Source: JBBTYZ01 sp038061595
GTDB taxonomy: Bacteria > Patescibacteriota > Minisyncoccia > UBA6257 > GWB1-50-10
Assembly (NCBI GenBank): GCA_038061595.1
Contig: JBBTYZ010000014.1
Coordinates: 1-15,331 of the forward strand
Reading direction: 5' to 3'
DNA: 15,331 bases
A program made the position numbers and the translations under genes. Below are positions 1 to 5,947 of this stretch, piece after piece; the stretch's first letter is position 1; the number at the start of each line of letters is the position of its first letter. The notes below the pieces were generated by a model, which saw only the letters and a list, made by a program, of their open reading frames with translations, was not told the DNA's origin and made no database searches.

Positions 1-630
1 AAAGGTGACTGGCCGAGGTTTGTGAGTGGCGAGATTAATCCGCCCGACGTGCACGTGGGCGACATCCAAAGATTCAAGATAGTGGTGGAGTCTCCTTCGC
101 CCATAGTTTCTGTTGTCGCTGATATTGAGACAGACAACGGCATTAAAAACCTCCCCCTAACTAACACTAGGAATCAGGAAAACGGCGGTGGGGTTTGGAT
201 AGGGGAATGGAAGGTTTACGACACTCACGACACTTTTTACCACACGACTTTCGTTGCTCGCGATCAGGCTGGCAATGAAAACAGTTTGACTCTCGCCTGG
301 TCCGACGTTTGCGGGATACCGTTTTCTGGGAACTGGCCGATGACTTCGGCCTGCACAATTTCTTCGGCTGACGGCGTGATTGGTACTGTGGCACTTCAAG
401 CTAATGCTGGGAATCTTACTATCAACAGTAGTTTTGGGACTAATGGAAGCATCACGATTAACTCCGGAACTAGTATTGTGGTGGGGGCTACAATTAGTGT
501 AGGGAGCTACTCTTGCCGACCGACTGGTTACACCTCCCCGGATTCAGCCTGTGTTTCCAACTCGATTTGTTGCGGCGGGTGGAGCGGGAACCTTCTTTGC
601 CAAAATAGTTCTTCATGCATACTACAATAG
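1..630 (+). CDS. C-terminal part of a secreted Ig-like surface protein (5' end outside window)
   Basis: The reading frame is open from the first base, so 209 residues of a longer protein are visible; the GTG at 22 is not a convincing start because the frame continues upstream (KGDWPRF precedes it). Residues about 15-105 have the alternating hydrophobic and polar pattern of a beta-sandwich, with phrases such as DQAGNENSLTLAWSD that are typical of bacterial Ig/cadherin-like extracellular domains. The rest is rich in Gly, Ser, Thr and Asn, and ends in a Cys-rich tail (about seven Cys in the last 45 residues) that could form disulfides outside the cell. No membrane anchor or sorting motif is visible at the C-terminus. 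It is followed immediately by a terminator. A surface or adhesion role is inference from composition only. Confidence 0.7.
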   Translation, partial: KGDWPRFVSGEINPPDVHVGDIQRFKIVVESPSPIVSVVADIETDNGIKNLPLTNTRNQENGGGVWIGEWKVYDTHDTFYHTTFVARDQAGNENSLTLAWSDVCGIPFSGNWPMTSACTISSADGVIGTVALQANAGNLTINSSFGTNGSITINSGTSIVVGATISVGSYSCRPTGYTSPDSACVSNSICCGGWSGNLLCQNSSSCILQ

Positions 631-633
631 AAG

Positions 634-673
634 AAAAAGCCCCGAACTCTTGGTGTTGAGTCGGGGTTTTTTT
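634..673. terminator. Bidirectional intrinsic terminator between convergent genes
   Basis: CCCCGAACTC at 640-649 pairs with GAGTCGGGG at 658-666 (one bulged A), followed by seven T. An A-rich run before the stem (634-639) provides the U-tract for transcription from the minus strand. It therefore can end both the surface-protein gene and the minus-strand propeller gene that stops at 689. Confidence 0.85.
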
Positions 674-688
674 GCTAACAGGTCGCGT

Positions 689-1933
689 TCACCGACGCCA
701 GGCTGGCCAAATTTCTGCCAGAGTTGGCGAATTCGTGATGTTCACGAGTACACCGGATCCGTCGGCGGGCACGGTGTAGAGATCGCCGTAAAAGGTGACG
801 ATGTCATCCACCATGTTGCTTACGGAGGAGATTACGAGGTGCCTTCCGTCCGGCGACCAGCTCGGGTTCGTATATTCGTCAGGACCAAAGGTGAGCTGGC
901 GCTTCTCTGTGCCGTCCGAATTCATCACCCAAATCTGGATAATCAAACCAGTTCTTGAAGACAAGGCGATTTTTTTCCCGTCCGGTGAGAACGCGGGAGT
1001 GAAATCGAGAGTCGAGGGAGTATTAGTGAGATTCACGAGTTCCGTTCCGTCGGACCGCATCTTGTAGATGTCGGCCCCTCGCGCGAAGACAATCCACTCG
1101 CCGTCCGGAGAGTAACTTGGCCATCCGTCTACGAAAACGCCACTGGGATTCACAGTGAGAATCGTAACATTGTCGCCCGTCGTATCCATCGTGGCAAGTC
1201 CGCTCTGCCGGCCGTCCTTGAAATACGAGAAGACAATGGTCTTGTCATCGGGTGACCAGTTTGGCATCGCTCCCTGAATGCCCCGGGAGTTAGTGCCTCG
1301 GGTGAGCTGTACGGGGCCGCTTCTGGTCAGGTTCATTATGAAGATCTGAAAACCTGGGGTGGCGAGATGGGCCGCATCCGGCGCGACGGTAACGGAAAAA
1401 GCCAACCTGCGGCCGTCGTTTGACCATCGCGGTTCCCAGTTCTGCCAGGCGGGATAGTCCACGCTAAGACCGGTGATTTGCTTCACCCCTGGCTTGTCGG
1501 GCTCTTTCAAGAAGATGTCGAGACAGCTGATCACGCCAGAGGCGCCGCGGCAGTTCATTGGTGCTGGGGCCGCAAAACGTGAGTAAGCGATGAGGTTCAT
1601 CCTTACCACCCTCACAGTCATCGTGGCGGATTTGGTGGGATTCGTAACCGATGTGCAGGTTACTATGTACGTTCCCGGACTGACAGGCACGGCGTAGATC
1701 TGGTTTGCGCTCACACTGCCGGTGTTCGCCGAACAAATCACTTCGTTAGAAGCGCCACTTCTTGTCTCCGCCTCTGACGAGAACTGAAGTTCGCCATAGG
1801 CAAAGTCCACCGTGGTGTCGGTAGGTGAGATTTTTACTGACACCACTTCCGGTTTCGGGCGAGGCTCGAATATGTCGCGGCACGAGAGTGCAGCGACGGC
1901 GAGCACGAGGACTGTAAAGATATTGCGCTTCAT
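689..1933 (-). CDS. TolB-like WD40/PD40 beta-propeller lipoprotein
   Basis: The 414-residue protein begins with a lipoprotein signal peptide: MKRN, a hydrophobic core, and lipobox ALSC with the lipidated Cys at residue 18. Residues about 25-105 look like a small Ig-like domain. The remainder carries at least five PD40/TolB-type blades with the motif W/Y-S-P/N-D-G-(R/K/E)-x-(I/L)-(A/V)-(F/S), for example PNWSPDDKTIVFS, PSYSPDGEWIVFA and PSWSPDGRHLVIS; a final PAWRR fits closure of the propeller. Such propellers usually bind partners outside the cytoplasmic membrane; the partner is unknown. The start at 1933 is preferred over an upstream in-frame ATG (1969) because it begins the signal peptide and has GGAGG seven bases upstream. 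The gene is visibly GC-richer than its neighbours and is the only one here with a full promoter, leader and strong ribosome binding site, suggesting acquisition from elsewhere. Confidence 0.88.
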   Translation of the reverse strand: MKRNIFTVLVLAVAALSCRDIFEPRPKPEVVSVKISPTDTTVDFAYGELQFSSEAETRSGASNEVICSANTGSVSANQIYAVPVSPGTYIVTCTSVTNPTKSATMTVRVVRMNLIAYSRFAAPAPMNCRGASGVISCLDIFLKEPDKPGVKQITGLSVDYPAWQNWEPRWSNDGRRLAFSVTVAPDAAHLATPGFQIFIMNLTRSGPVQLTRGTNSRGIQGAMPNWSPDDKTIVFSYFKDGRQSGLATMDTTGDNVTILTVNPSGVFVDGWPSYSPDGEWIVFARGADIYKMRSDGTELVNLTNTPSTLDFTPAFSPDGKKIALSSRTGLIIQIWVMNSDGTEKRQLTFGPDEYTNPSWSPDGRHLVISSVSNMVDDIVTFYGDLYTVPADGSGVLVNITNSPTLAEIWPAWRR

Positions 1934-1983
1934 CGTGCACCTCCGGTGCGTTGATGTTGAAGTTGTCAATTCTTACTTTTCTC

Positions 1984-2012
1984 ATTGTACACCAAATTTT
2001 CTCAAAAGTCAA
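1984..2012 (-). promoter_or_regulatory. Sigma-70-type promoter of the propeller lipoprotein gene
   Basis: On the minus strand TTGACT (2007-2012) and TACAAT (1984-1989) are separated by exactly 17 bases, a near-consensus vegetative promoter. The predicted start near 1977 gives a leader of about 44 bases that contains CCGGAGGTG, with GGAGG seven bases from the ATG at 1933. Confidence 0.72.
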
Positions 2013-2042
2013 ACTAAGCCGTTTCTTTGCGCATTTTTTTTG

Positions 2043-2051
2043 TTATCCACA
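2043..2051 (+). promoter_or_regulatory. Perfect DnaA-box match (TTATCCACA)
   Basis: TTATCCACA matches the DnaA 9-mer consensus TTATNCACA. It lies between the divergent promoters of the propeller gene and the gene at 2098, seven bases before the -35 of the latter. A single box may be fortuitous; a second perfect copy is at 11862. Confidence 0.35.
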
Positions 2052-2057
2052 AGTAGT

Positions 2058-2087
2058 TTGGACAATTCTCAGTTTTTAATTTACTAT
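2058..2087 (+). promoter_or_regulatory. Promoter for near-leaderless transcript of the 2098 gene
   Basis: TTGGAC (2058-2063) and TACTAT (2082-2087) are 18 bases apart. Transcription would start near 2094, only about four bases before the ATG, and no Shine-Dalgarno sequence precedes that ATG. The same -35 hexamer TTGGAC recurs in front of rpsU. Confidence 0.5.
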
Positions 2088-2097
2088 TTTTAGTATT

Positions 2098-2505
2098 ATG
2101 AGTAAAACAAATAAAATTCTTTTGGTGGCGGTTGTCATTTTGGTCGTAGTTATTGTATTTTTGACCATCTGGATGGTTTGGTTTAAATCTCCTAATTATT
2201 ATGCGGTTTACATGAGAACCGGGGATTTATATTTTGGAAAATTGGTTCGTTTCCCGCACTTCGGTTTGAAGAATGTTTATACGCTCCAAGTCAATCAGCA
2301 AGATCAGCAAAATCCAATAAGGATTCAAAAATTCACGAATGTTTTTTGGGGACCCGAAGATTATCTGAAGCTTAACGATGACGAAGTTGTTTGGGTAACC
2401 AAATTAAAGTCTGATGGTCAACTCGCGCAAGTCATTAAAAATAATCCAGATCTTCTGCCGACGGAACCGCAGCAAGCTGTTCCTGCTGGAGCACCAGCAA
2501 AATAA
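2098..2505 (+). CDS. Small membrane-anchored protein of unknown function
   Basis: I do not recognise this 135-residue protein. Residues about 7-29 form one strongly hydrophobic transmembrane segment following a short positively charged N-terminus (MSKTNK), so the rest is probably outside the cytoplasmic membrane. The outer part (YYAVYMRTGDLYFGKLVRFP...YTLQVNQ) reads as a small beta-rich domain, and the tail is rich in Pro and Ala (PTEPQQAVPAGAPAK). It lies directly upstream of a pilin-like gene and a PilM-PilN fusion, so a role near the pilus machinery is possible but is inference from position only. It has its own predicted promoter and terminator and thus looks like a single-gene unit. Confidence 0.8.
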   Translation: MSKTNKILLVAVVILVVVIVFLTIWMVWFKSPNYYAVYMRTGDLYFGKLVRFPHFGLKNVYTLQVNQQDQQNPIRIQKFTNVFWGPEDYLKLNDDEVVWVTKLKSDGQLAQVIKNNPDLLPTEPQQAVPAGAPAK

Positions 2506-2509
2506 TCAG

Positions 2510-2540
2510 AAAAACCCTCTTCACGGTGAAGGGGGTTTTT
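2510..2540 (+). terminator. Intrinsic terminator after the 2098 gene
   Basis: A stem of CCCTCTTC against GAAGGGGG (one T-G wobble) with a small loop is followed by TTTTT and preceded by AAAAA. It starts a few bases after the stop codon at 2505. Confidence 0.85.
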
Positions 2541-2551
2541 GTCAAAAAGGT

Positions 2552-2621
2552 GCTTCGCAAAATTAAATTTGCGAAGCGATGAAGTTCCTAAGCTCATTCT
2601 TCGCTAAGGCAACTTCTATCG
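2552..2621. repeat. Two adjacent hairpins between terminator and pilin gene
   Basis: The first hairpin is a perfect 10-bp inverted repeat, GCTTCGCAAA (2552-2561) against TTTGCGAAGC (2568-2577), with a six-base loop. The second immediately follows: 2577-2593 pairs with 2603-2621 through the blocks CGAT/ATCG, GAAGTT/AACTTC, CCT/AGG and AGC/GCT, broken by one mismatch and two bulges. No T-tract follows either stem, so they are not standard terminators. Together they fill most of the gap before the pilin promoter. A REP-like repeat, a protein-binding site or an RNA-processing site are possible. Confidence 0.6.
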
Positions 2622-2626
2622 GATTT

Positions 2627-2635
2627 TGTTATCAT
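2627..2635 (+). promoter_or_regulatory. Possible extended -10 promoter of the pilin-like gene
   Basis: TGT precedes TATCAT (2630-2635), matching an extended -10 (TGnTATAAT). No good -35 is seen. The predicted start near 2642 lies two bases from the ATG at 2644, and no Shine-Dalgarno sequence is present. Confidence 0.35.
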
Positions 2636-2643
2636 TAGTGTAG

Positions 2644-3069
2644 ATGAGAAAAAACTCTGGGCAAATTGCTCTGCCTTTCATACTGCTTATAAGTGGGCTC
2701 ATTGTCGAAATTTCAATTGCGGGCGCTTTTGTTACCTACTTTTTGAGTTCGTCAGGTTTGGGGGAGAGACAGAATCTTCGAGCAACTTCAGCTTCTTATT
2801 CTGGGATAAGGGACGCAATGATAAAAATAACACGTGATAAGGAATATGCATCGGGTGGGACACAGAATTACAATTTAACAGTTGATGCTGATACCACCGC
2901 GGTCACTGTATCAAGGTCTACGGATAATTCCTTGAATATTTACACTTATACTGCAACTTCTGTTGCGACCGCCGGTAGTAGGCAGAAAAAATTTGTGGCC
3001 ACGTTAATAGTCAACCAAACCACCGGCCAGGTTCAGTTGCAATCATTGCTTGAGCAGGCGGTTAATTAA
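2644..3069 (+). CDS. PilX-like minor pilin / pilus-assembly candidate
   Basis: This 141-residue protein starts MRKNSGQIALPFILLISGLI and has one long N-terminal hydrophobic helix (residues about 8-33), followed by a Ser/Thr-rich domain that alternates like a beta-sheet. The Gly-Gln-x-Ala-Leu-x-hydrophobic pattern before the helix resembles the N-termini of PilX-type minor pilins, but the standard class III prepilin signature (G then F-T-L-I-E) is absent, so processing by a prepilin peptidase is uncertain. It is followed by a GIY-YIG gene and then a PilM-PilN fusion; the pilus context supports a role in type IV pilus assembly. The stop codon at 3067-3069 is 17 bases before the inverted repeat that flanks the GIY-YIG gene. 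Confidence 0.72.
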   Translation: MRKNSGQIALPFILLISGLIVEISIAGAFVTYFLSSSGLGERQNLRATSASYSGIRDAMIKITRDKEYASGGTQNYNLTVDADTTAVTVSRSTDNSLNIYTYTATSVATAGSRQKKFVATLIVNQTTGQVQLQSLLEQAVN

Positions 3070-3086
3070 TATATTTGAATACGTGA

Positions 3087-3365
3087 ATCCCGTTAGAGAC
3101 AATATGTTTTATTATATCTATGTTATACAAAGCAAAAAGAATGGTATGTGGTATATAGGATTGACCGTTGATTTACGGAAACGCTTTAATGAACACAATC
3201 AAGGTAAATCAACTTATACAAAAGGCAGGGGTCCATTTGAATTGATCTATTATGAATCATGTAAAAACATTACTGATGCGAGGTCGAGAGAGAAATATAT
3301 TAAATCTGGCATGGGTAGACGCTATTTGAAGAACAGACTAAAGCGCTTCCTGTCTCTAACGGGAT
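3087..3365. repeat. 15-bp perfect inverted repeat bracketing the GIY-YIG gene
   Basis: ATCCCGTTAGAGACA at 3087-3101 is repeated as its exact reverse complement TGTCTCTAACGGGAT at 3351-3365. The left arm ends two bases before the ATG of the GIY-YIG gene, and the right arm encodes its last residues (LSLTG) and runs into both its stop codon and the start codon of the next gene. The arms therefore delimit a 279-bp unit whose only content is one small nuclease-family gene. Confidence 0.85.
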
Positions 3366-3367
3366 GA
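3104..3367 (+). CDS. Small single-domain GIY-YIG nuclease-family protein
   Basis: The 87-residue protein is a stand-alone GIY-YIG domain of the UPF0213/YhbQ type. Visible landmarks are FYYIYVI (residues 2-8, the GIY strand), WYIG (16-19, the YIG strand), DLRKR with Arg26, EHN (30-32), and the RE-K-YIKSG helix with Glu63. Such domains cut DNA or bind branched or damaged DNA; the substrate of these tiny versions is not established. The ATG at 3104 is chosen because it starts exactly at the family's first strand; a TTG at 3050 would overlap the pilin gene. The stop overlaps the next start as ATGA. It sits between two pilus genes and is enclosed by a perfect inverted repeat, suggesting it was inserted as a unit. 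Confidence 0.9.
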   Translation: MFYYIYVIQSKKNGMWYIGLTVDLRKRFNEHNQGKSTYTKGRGPFELIYYESCKNITDARSREKYIKSGMGRRYLKNRLKRFLSLTG

Positions 3368-4860
3368 ATTACTTAATAAAGAACATAATCTATTTTTTTG
3401 AGCGACTTGCGGTTAAGCCAATTGTTGGGGGGTTGCAAATAAGCGATTCGGGTTTGCAATATTTGTCTCTTGGTAAAGACGGACCGGAGTCATATTCGTT
3501 GCGCCTTACGCCCGGAATTATAAAAGAAGGGAAGCTGCAGGATCCCAAACAACTCTTATCCTCATTGGAGTCTCTTCATAAGATTATTTTTCCAAATGAT
3601 CATTTGCAAAAAGTTCAAGCAATCGTTTCTCTCCCGCCACCTCTAATTTTCACGCAAAGTTTTAGCGTACCCAATATTGGCGAAGAGAAGCTTGGAGAAT
3701 CGGCCGAACTTAATATGCAAATGATATCGCCTATAAATGCGGGAGAGGCTTATATGGGGTGGGAAATTATAAAAGAAACAGAGGAACGTTACGAACTAAT
3801 TGGTGTTTTCGCTCCGAAGGGGAATATAGATGGATACAAAAGCATTTTGGAACAGGCCAATTTTTTGCCAATCGTTTTTGAATTTCCAGCACTCGCTTTA
3901 GCAAGAGTTGTGGCAAGCGTTTTGAAACCACGCGAAGAACCAATTCTCTTGCTTCATGTTTCAAGCGACGGTCTTAATATACTGATTATTAGAAACGGGG
4001 TTTTGAGTTTCGATTATTTCCGATCCTGGCTTTCTATCCAGGGTGATGCCCGAGAAATTTCAAGAGAACTTTTCCGGGGAGTAGTCCAAGACGAGGTTAA
4101 GAAAGTCGTTAATTTCTCCATTACGCGTTTTAAGTCAGGCATCAATCAGATATTTATTTTGGCTCCTGGTTTTGAAGAAGAGATAAAAATTTTGATTGAA
4201 GATCGCTTCGGGCTCAAGACTACGAACCTTGTTTTAACAGATTATAAGATTGCTCCTGTTTGGTATCCTACTCTTGGTTCGGCGCTTAGGGGAAAGATAG
4301 ATCGCAGCAAAGACAGATTCATAAATTTAGCCTCCGAAAGTTCAAGCGAGCTTTTTTATGAAGAACAGGTTGTCAATTTTATAAGGATTTGGAGGACTGT
4401 GATTGTTGGCACGCTCATGATTTTCGTTCTAGTCTTCGGCATTTCTGTTGCATTCCTTACGAGCCAGTCTAATAAAGTAAGCGTTAGTCTCGCTGGTTTT
4501 GGAGGACAATCATCTCAAACTGAGCTTCTAGAATTAAACAATAGTTCGGTTGAATTCAATTATTTGACTCACGGGATAGCGAAAATAAAAAGTTCGGCTT
4601 ACCCCTGGCATGAAGTTCTTTTGAAGATAAAAAAATTGACCGATGAAAACAATATAGATTTTCAAAGCTTGGGCTTTGGTACATCCGATTCATCGGTCAG
4701 TTTATCGGCGAAAGCTCCGAGCAATTCTCAAGTTTTGCGTTTTAAGAATATCTTGGTCAAAGAGCCGGGTATTTCGGATGTGGACTTGCCGCTCTCATCC
4801 ATAAACAGTGACGAAGACAGTTCGGTAACCTTCGTGATAAGTTTCAAAATGAAGGTTTAG
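3364..4860 (+). CDS. pilM: PilM-PilN fusion (GspL-like) type IV pilus assembly protein
   Basis: The 498-residue protein joins two pilus platform components. Residues about 15-315 are PilM-like, an actin-fold domain: VGGLQISDSGLQYLSL resembles the first phosphate-binding strand pair, and PILLLHVSSDGLNILIIRNG (193-212) resembles the second. Residues 319-322 (FINL) recall the INL motif with which PilN normally starts and docks into PilM. A single transmembrane helix (about 345-365) is followed by a small alpha/beta domain (about 400-498) of the PilN/GspL ferredoxin-like kind. In most type IV pilus systems PilM and PilN are separate proteins; in type II secretion GspL is naturally fused in this order. 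The start codon overlaps the stop of the preceding GIY-YIG gene. The stop overlaps the convergent pth stop by four bases, with no terminator between them. Confidence 0.82.
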   Translation: MNYLIKNIIYFFERLAVKPIVGGLQISDSGLQYLSLGKDGPESYSLRLTPGIIKEGKLQDPKQLLSSLESLHKIIFPNDHLQKVQAIVSLPPPLIFTQSFSVPNIGEEKLGESAELNMQMISPINAGEAYMGWEIIKETEERYELIGVFAPKGNIDGYKSILEQANFLPIVFEFPALALARVVASVLKPREEPILLLHVSSDGLNILIIRNGVLSFDYFRSWLSIQGDAREISRELFRGVVQDEVKKVVNFSITRFKSGINQIFILAPGFEEEIKILIEDRFGLKTTNLVLTDYKIAPVWYPTLGSALRGKIDRSKDRFINLASESSSELFYEEQVVNFIRIWRTVIVGTLMIFVLVFGISVAFLTSQSNKVSVSLAGFGGQSSQTELLELNNSSVEFNYLTHGIAKIKSSAYPWHEVLLKIKKLTDENNIDFQSLGFGTSDSSVSLSAKAPSNSQVLRFKNILVKEPGISDVDLPLSSINSDEDSSVTFVISFKMKV

Positions 4861-5348
4861 GTGGGGCGTAGTTCGTTTTGTATGATCTCGCTGAACACGC
4901 TCAACAATATTTTTTTGTCGAGAAGTTGGATTTTCTTTAGAACAAACCCCCCCGCTTTTTGTCTTGTTGTTTTGTCATTGCGTATGCCAATTCGTAATCT
5001 CCAAAAATCTTTTGTCCCTAAAACATCTATGACGGAAGCGACGCCATTGTGTCCCGCAGAGCCGCTACCGTAAGAGATTTTGTATTGTCCTAATTCTAAA
5101 TCTGAATCATCGTGTACAAGCAGAAGGTCTTGGGTCCTTGCCCCGAGAAGTCTCAAGATTTTTTTTACGTCGGCTCCGGACTCATTCATGAACCCATTGG
5201 TTTTCTTGAATCGTTTTTCGGGCTTAATCTTACTCAAAATATCTATAAAAATTGCTCCGGCATTATGATAAGTATTATCATATTCTGTACCGGGGTTTCC
5301 AAGGCCGATTATGGCTTTTATCGCGGAAGGGTTGAATTTGTCTTGCAT
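4857..5348 (-). CDS. pth: Peptidyl-tRNA hydrolase, compact form
   Basis: Pth releases peptides from peptidyl-tRNAs that have dropped off ribosomes. The 163-residue protein has GLGNPGTEYDNTYHN (Asn18 and catalytic His28), FMNESG (Asn55), HDD (Asp80) and GHNG (Asn101), matching the E. coli active-site positions N10, H20, N68, D93 and N114. It is short for the family (usually about 185-200 residues): only 27 residues separate the catalytic His from the FMN Asn, against 48 in E. coli, so roughly 21 residues of the segment after the first helix are missing, and the C-terminus is also trimmed. The catalytic set is complete, so activity is likely. ATG at 5348 has only a weak AGAG upstream. It is divergent from lepB and convergent with pilM, with which it shares the overlapping stop sequence TTAG. 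Confidence 0.93.
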   Translation of the reverse strand: MQDKFNPSAIKAIIGLGNPGTEYDNTYHNAGAIFIDILSKIKPEKRFKKTNGFMNESGADVKKILRLLGARTQDLLLVHDDSDLELGQYKISYGSGSAGHNGVASVIDVLGTKDFWRLRIGIRNDKTTRQKAGGFVLKKIQLLDKKILLSVFSEIIQNELRPT

Positions 5349-5356
5349 ATTCTCTA

Positions 5357-5384
5357 ATATTACTACAGGATTTTATATTTGTAA
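5357..5384 (-). promoter_or_regulatory. Possible promoter of pth
   Basis: On the minus strand TTACAA (5379-5384) and TAATAT (5357-5362) are 16 bases apart. The predicted start near 5350 lies about two bases before the ATG at 5348. The 48-bp divergent gap must also hold the lepB promoter; TTACTA (5360-5365) and TAATTT (5382-5387) are a weak candidate for that. Confidence 0.38.
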
Positions 5385-5396
5385 TTTTATCATTTT

Positions 5397-5936
5397 ATGC
5401 GCAAATTACTTTGGTCATTTTTCGAGATTATAGAAACCTTTGCTATTGCGATAGTTGCGGTTTTTTTGGTTAGAAGTTTTGTGGCCCAGCCATTTTTAGT
5501 AAGCGGCGCAAGCATGGAACCAAATTTCCATAACGGCAATTATCTTCTAATAGACGAGCTCACTTATCGTTTTAGGGAGCCAGAACGTGGAGAGATCGTT
5601 GTTTTCCGATACCCGGGTGATCACAGGTCTTTCTATATAAAAAGAATAATCGGTTTGCCCAAGGAGCGGGTTTTAATTGATAATGGAGAGGTTTCTGTTT
5701 TCGATAAAGGGAAGGGAATCGTGTTAAATGAACCGTATACCCTCGTTAAGAAAACGGCAAGTCACACAGACATGGTGTTGGATTCGGATCAGTATTTTGT
5801 TATGGGCGATAATCGCAATTTCAGTTTTGACTCACGTAGTTGGGGTCCGGTATCTTCGGAAGAACTTATTGGTTTGGTGCGGTTGCGACTATGGCCGATA
5901 AATAAAGTCATGGCATTTACTGCGCCCGCATATTAA
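5397..5936 (+). CDS. lepB: Signal peptidase I
   Basis: The membrane serine protease that removes signal peptides from exported proteins. The 179-residue protein has one N-terminal transmembrane helix (about 8-26) followed directly by the family boxes: SGASM with nucleophile Ser39, the strand RGEIVVFRYP (64-73), YIKRIIGLP with general base Lys82, and GDNR...DSRSWGPV near the C-terminus. It has the short single-anchor Gram-positive or organellar architecture rather than the long E. coli form. No Shine-Dalgarno sequence precedes the ATG. The window encodes plausible clients: the propeller protein is a lipoprotein and would use signal peptidase II instead, but the Ig-like protein at the left edge is a candidate. 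It is separated from hisS by 11 bases and probably co-transcribed with it. Confidence 0.95.
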   Translation: MRKLLWSFFEIIETFAIAIVAVFLVRSFVAQPFLVSGASMEPNFHNGNYLLIDELTYRFREPERGEIVVFRYPGDHRSFYIKRIIGLPKERVLIDNGEVSVFDKGKGIVLNEPYTLVKKTASHTDMVLDSDQYFVMGDNRNFSFDSRSWGPVSSEELIGLVRLRLWPINKVMAFTAPAY

Positions 5937-5947
5937 TAAATATATTT

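Noticed and set aside
551..1067. Plus-strand open frames opposite the propeller gene
   Set aside because: They run antisense to a clear lipoprotein gene with promoter and ribosome binding site, and have no recognisable protein features.
3050..3103. Upstream TTG start for the GIY-YIG gene
   Set aside because: It would overlap the pilin gene and add residues through the inverted repeat that do not belong to the domain; ATG at 3104 matches the family start.
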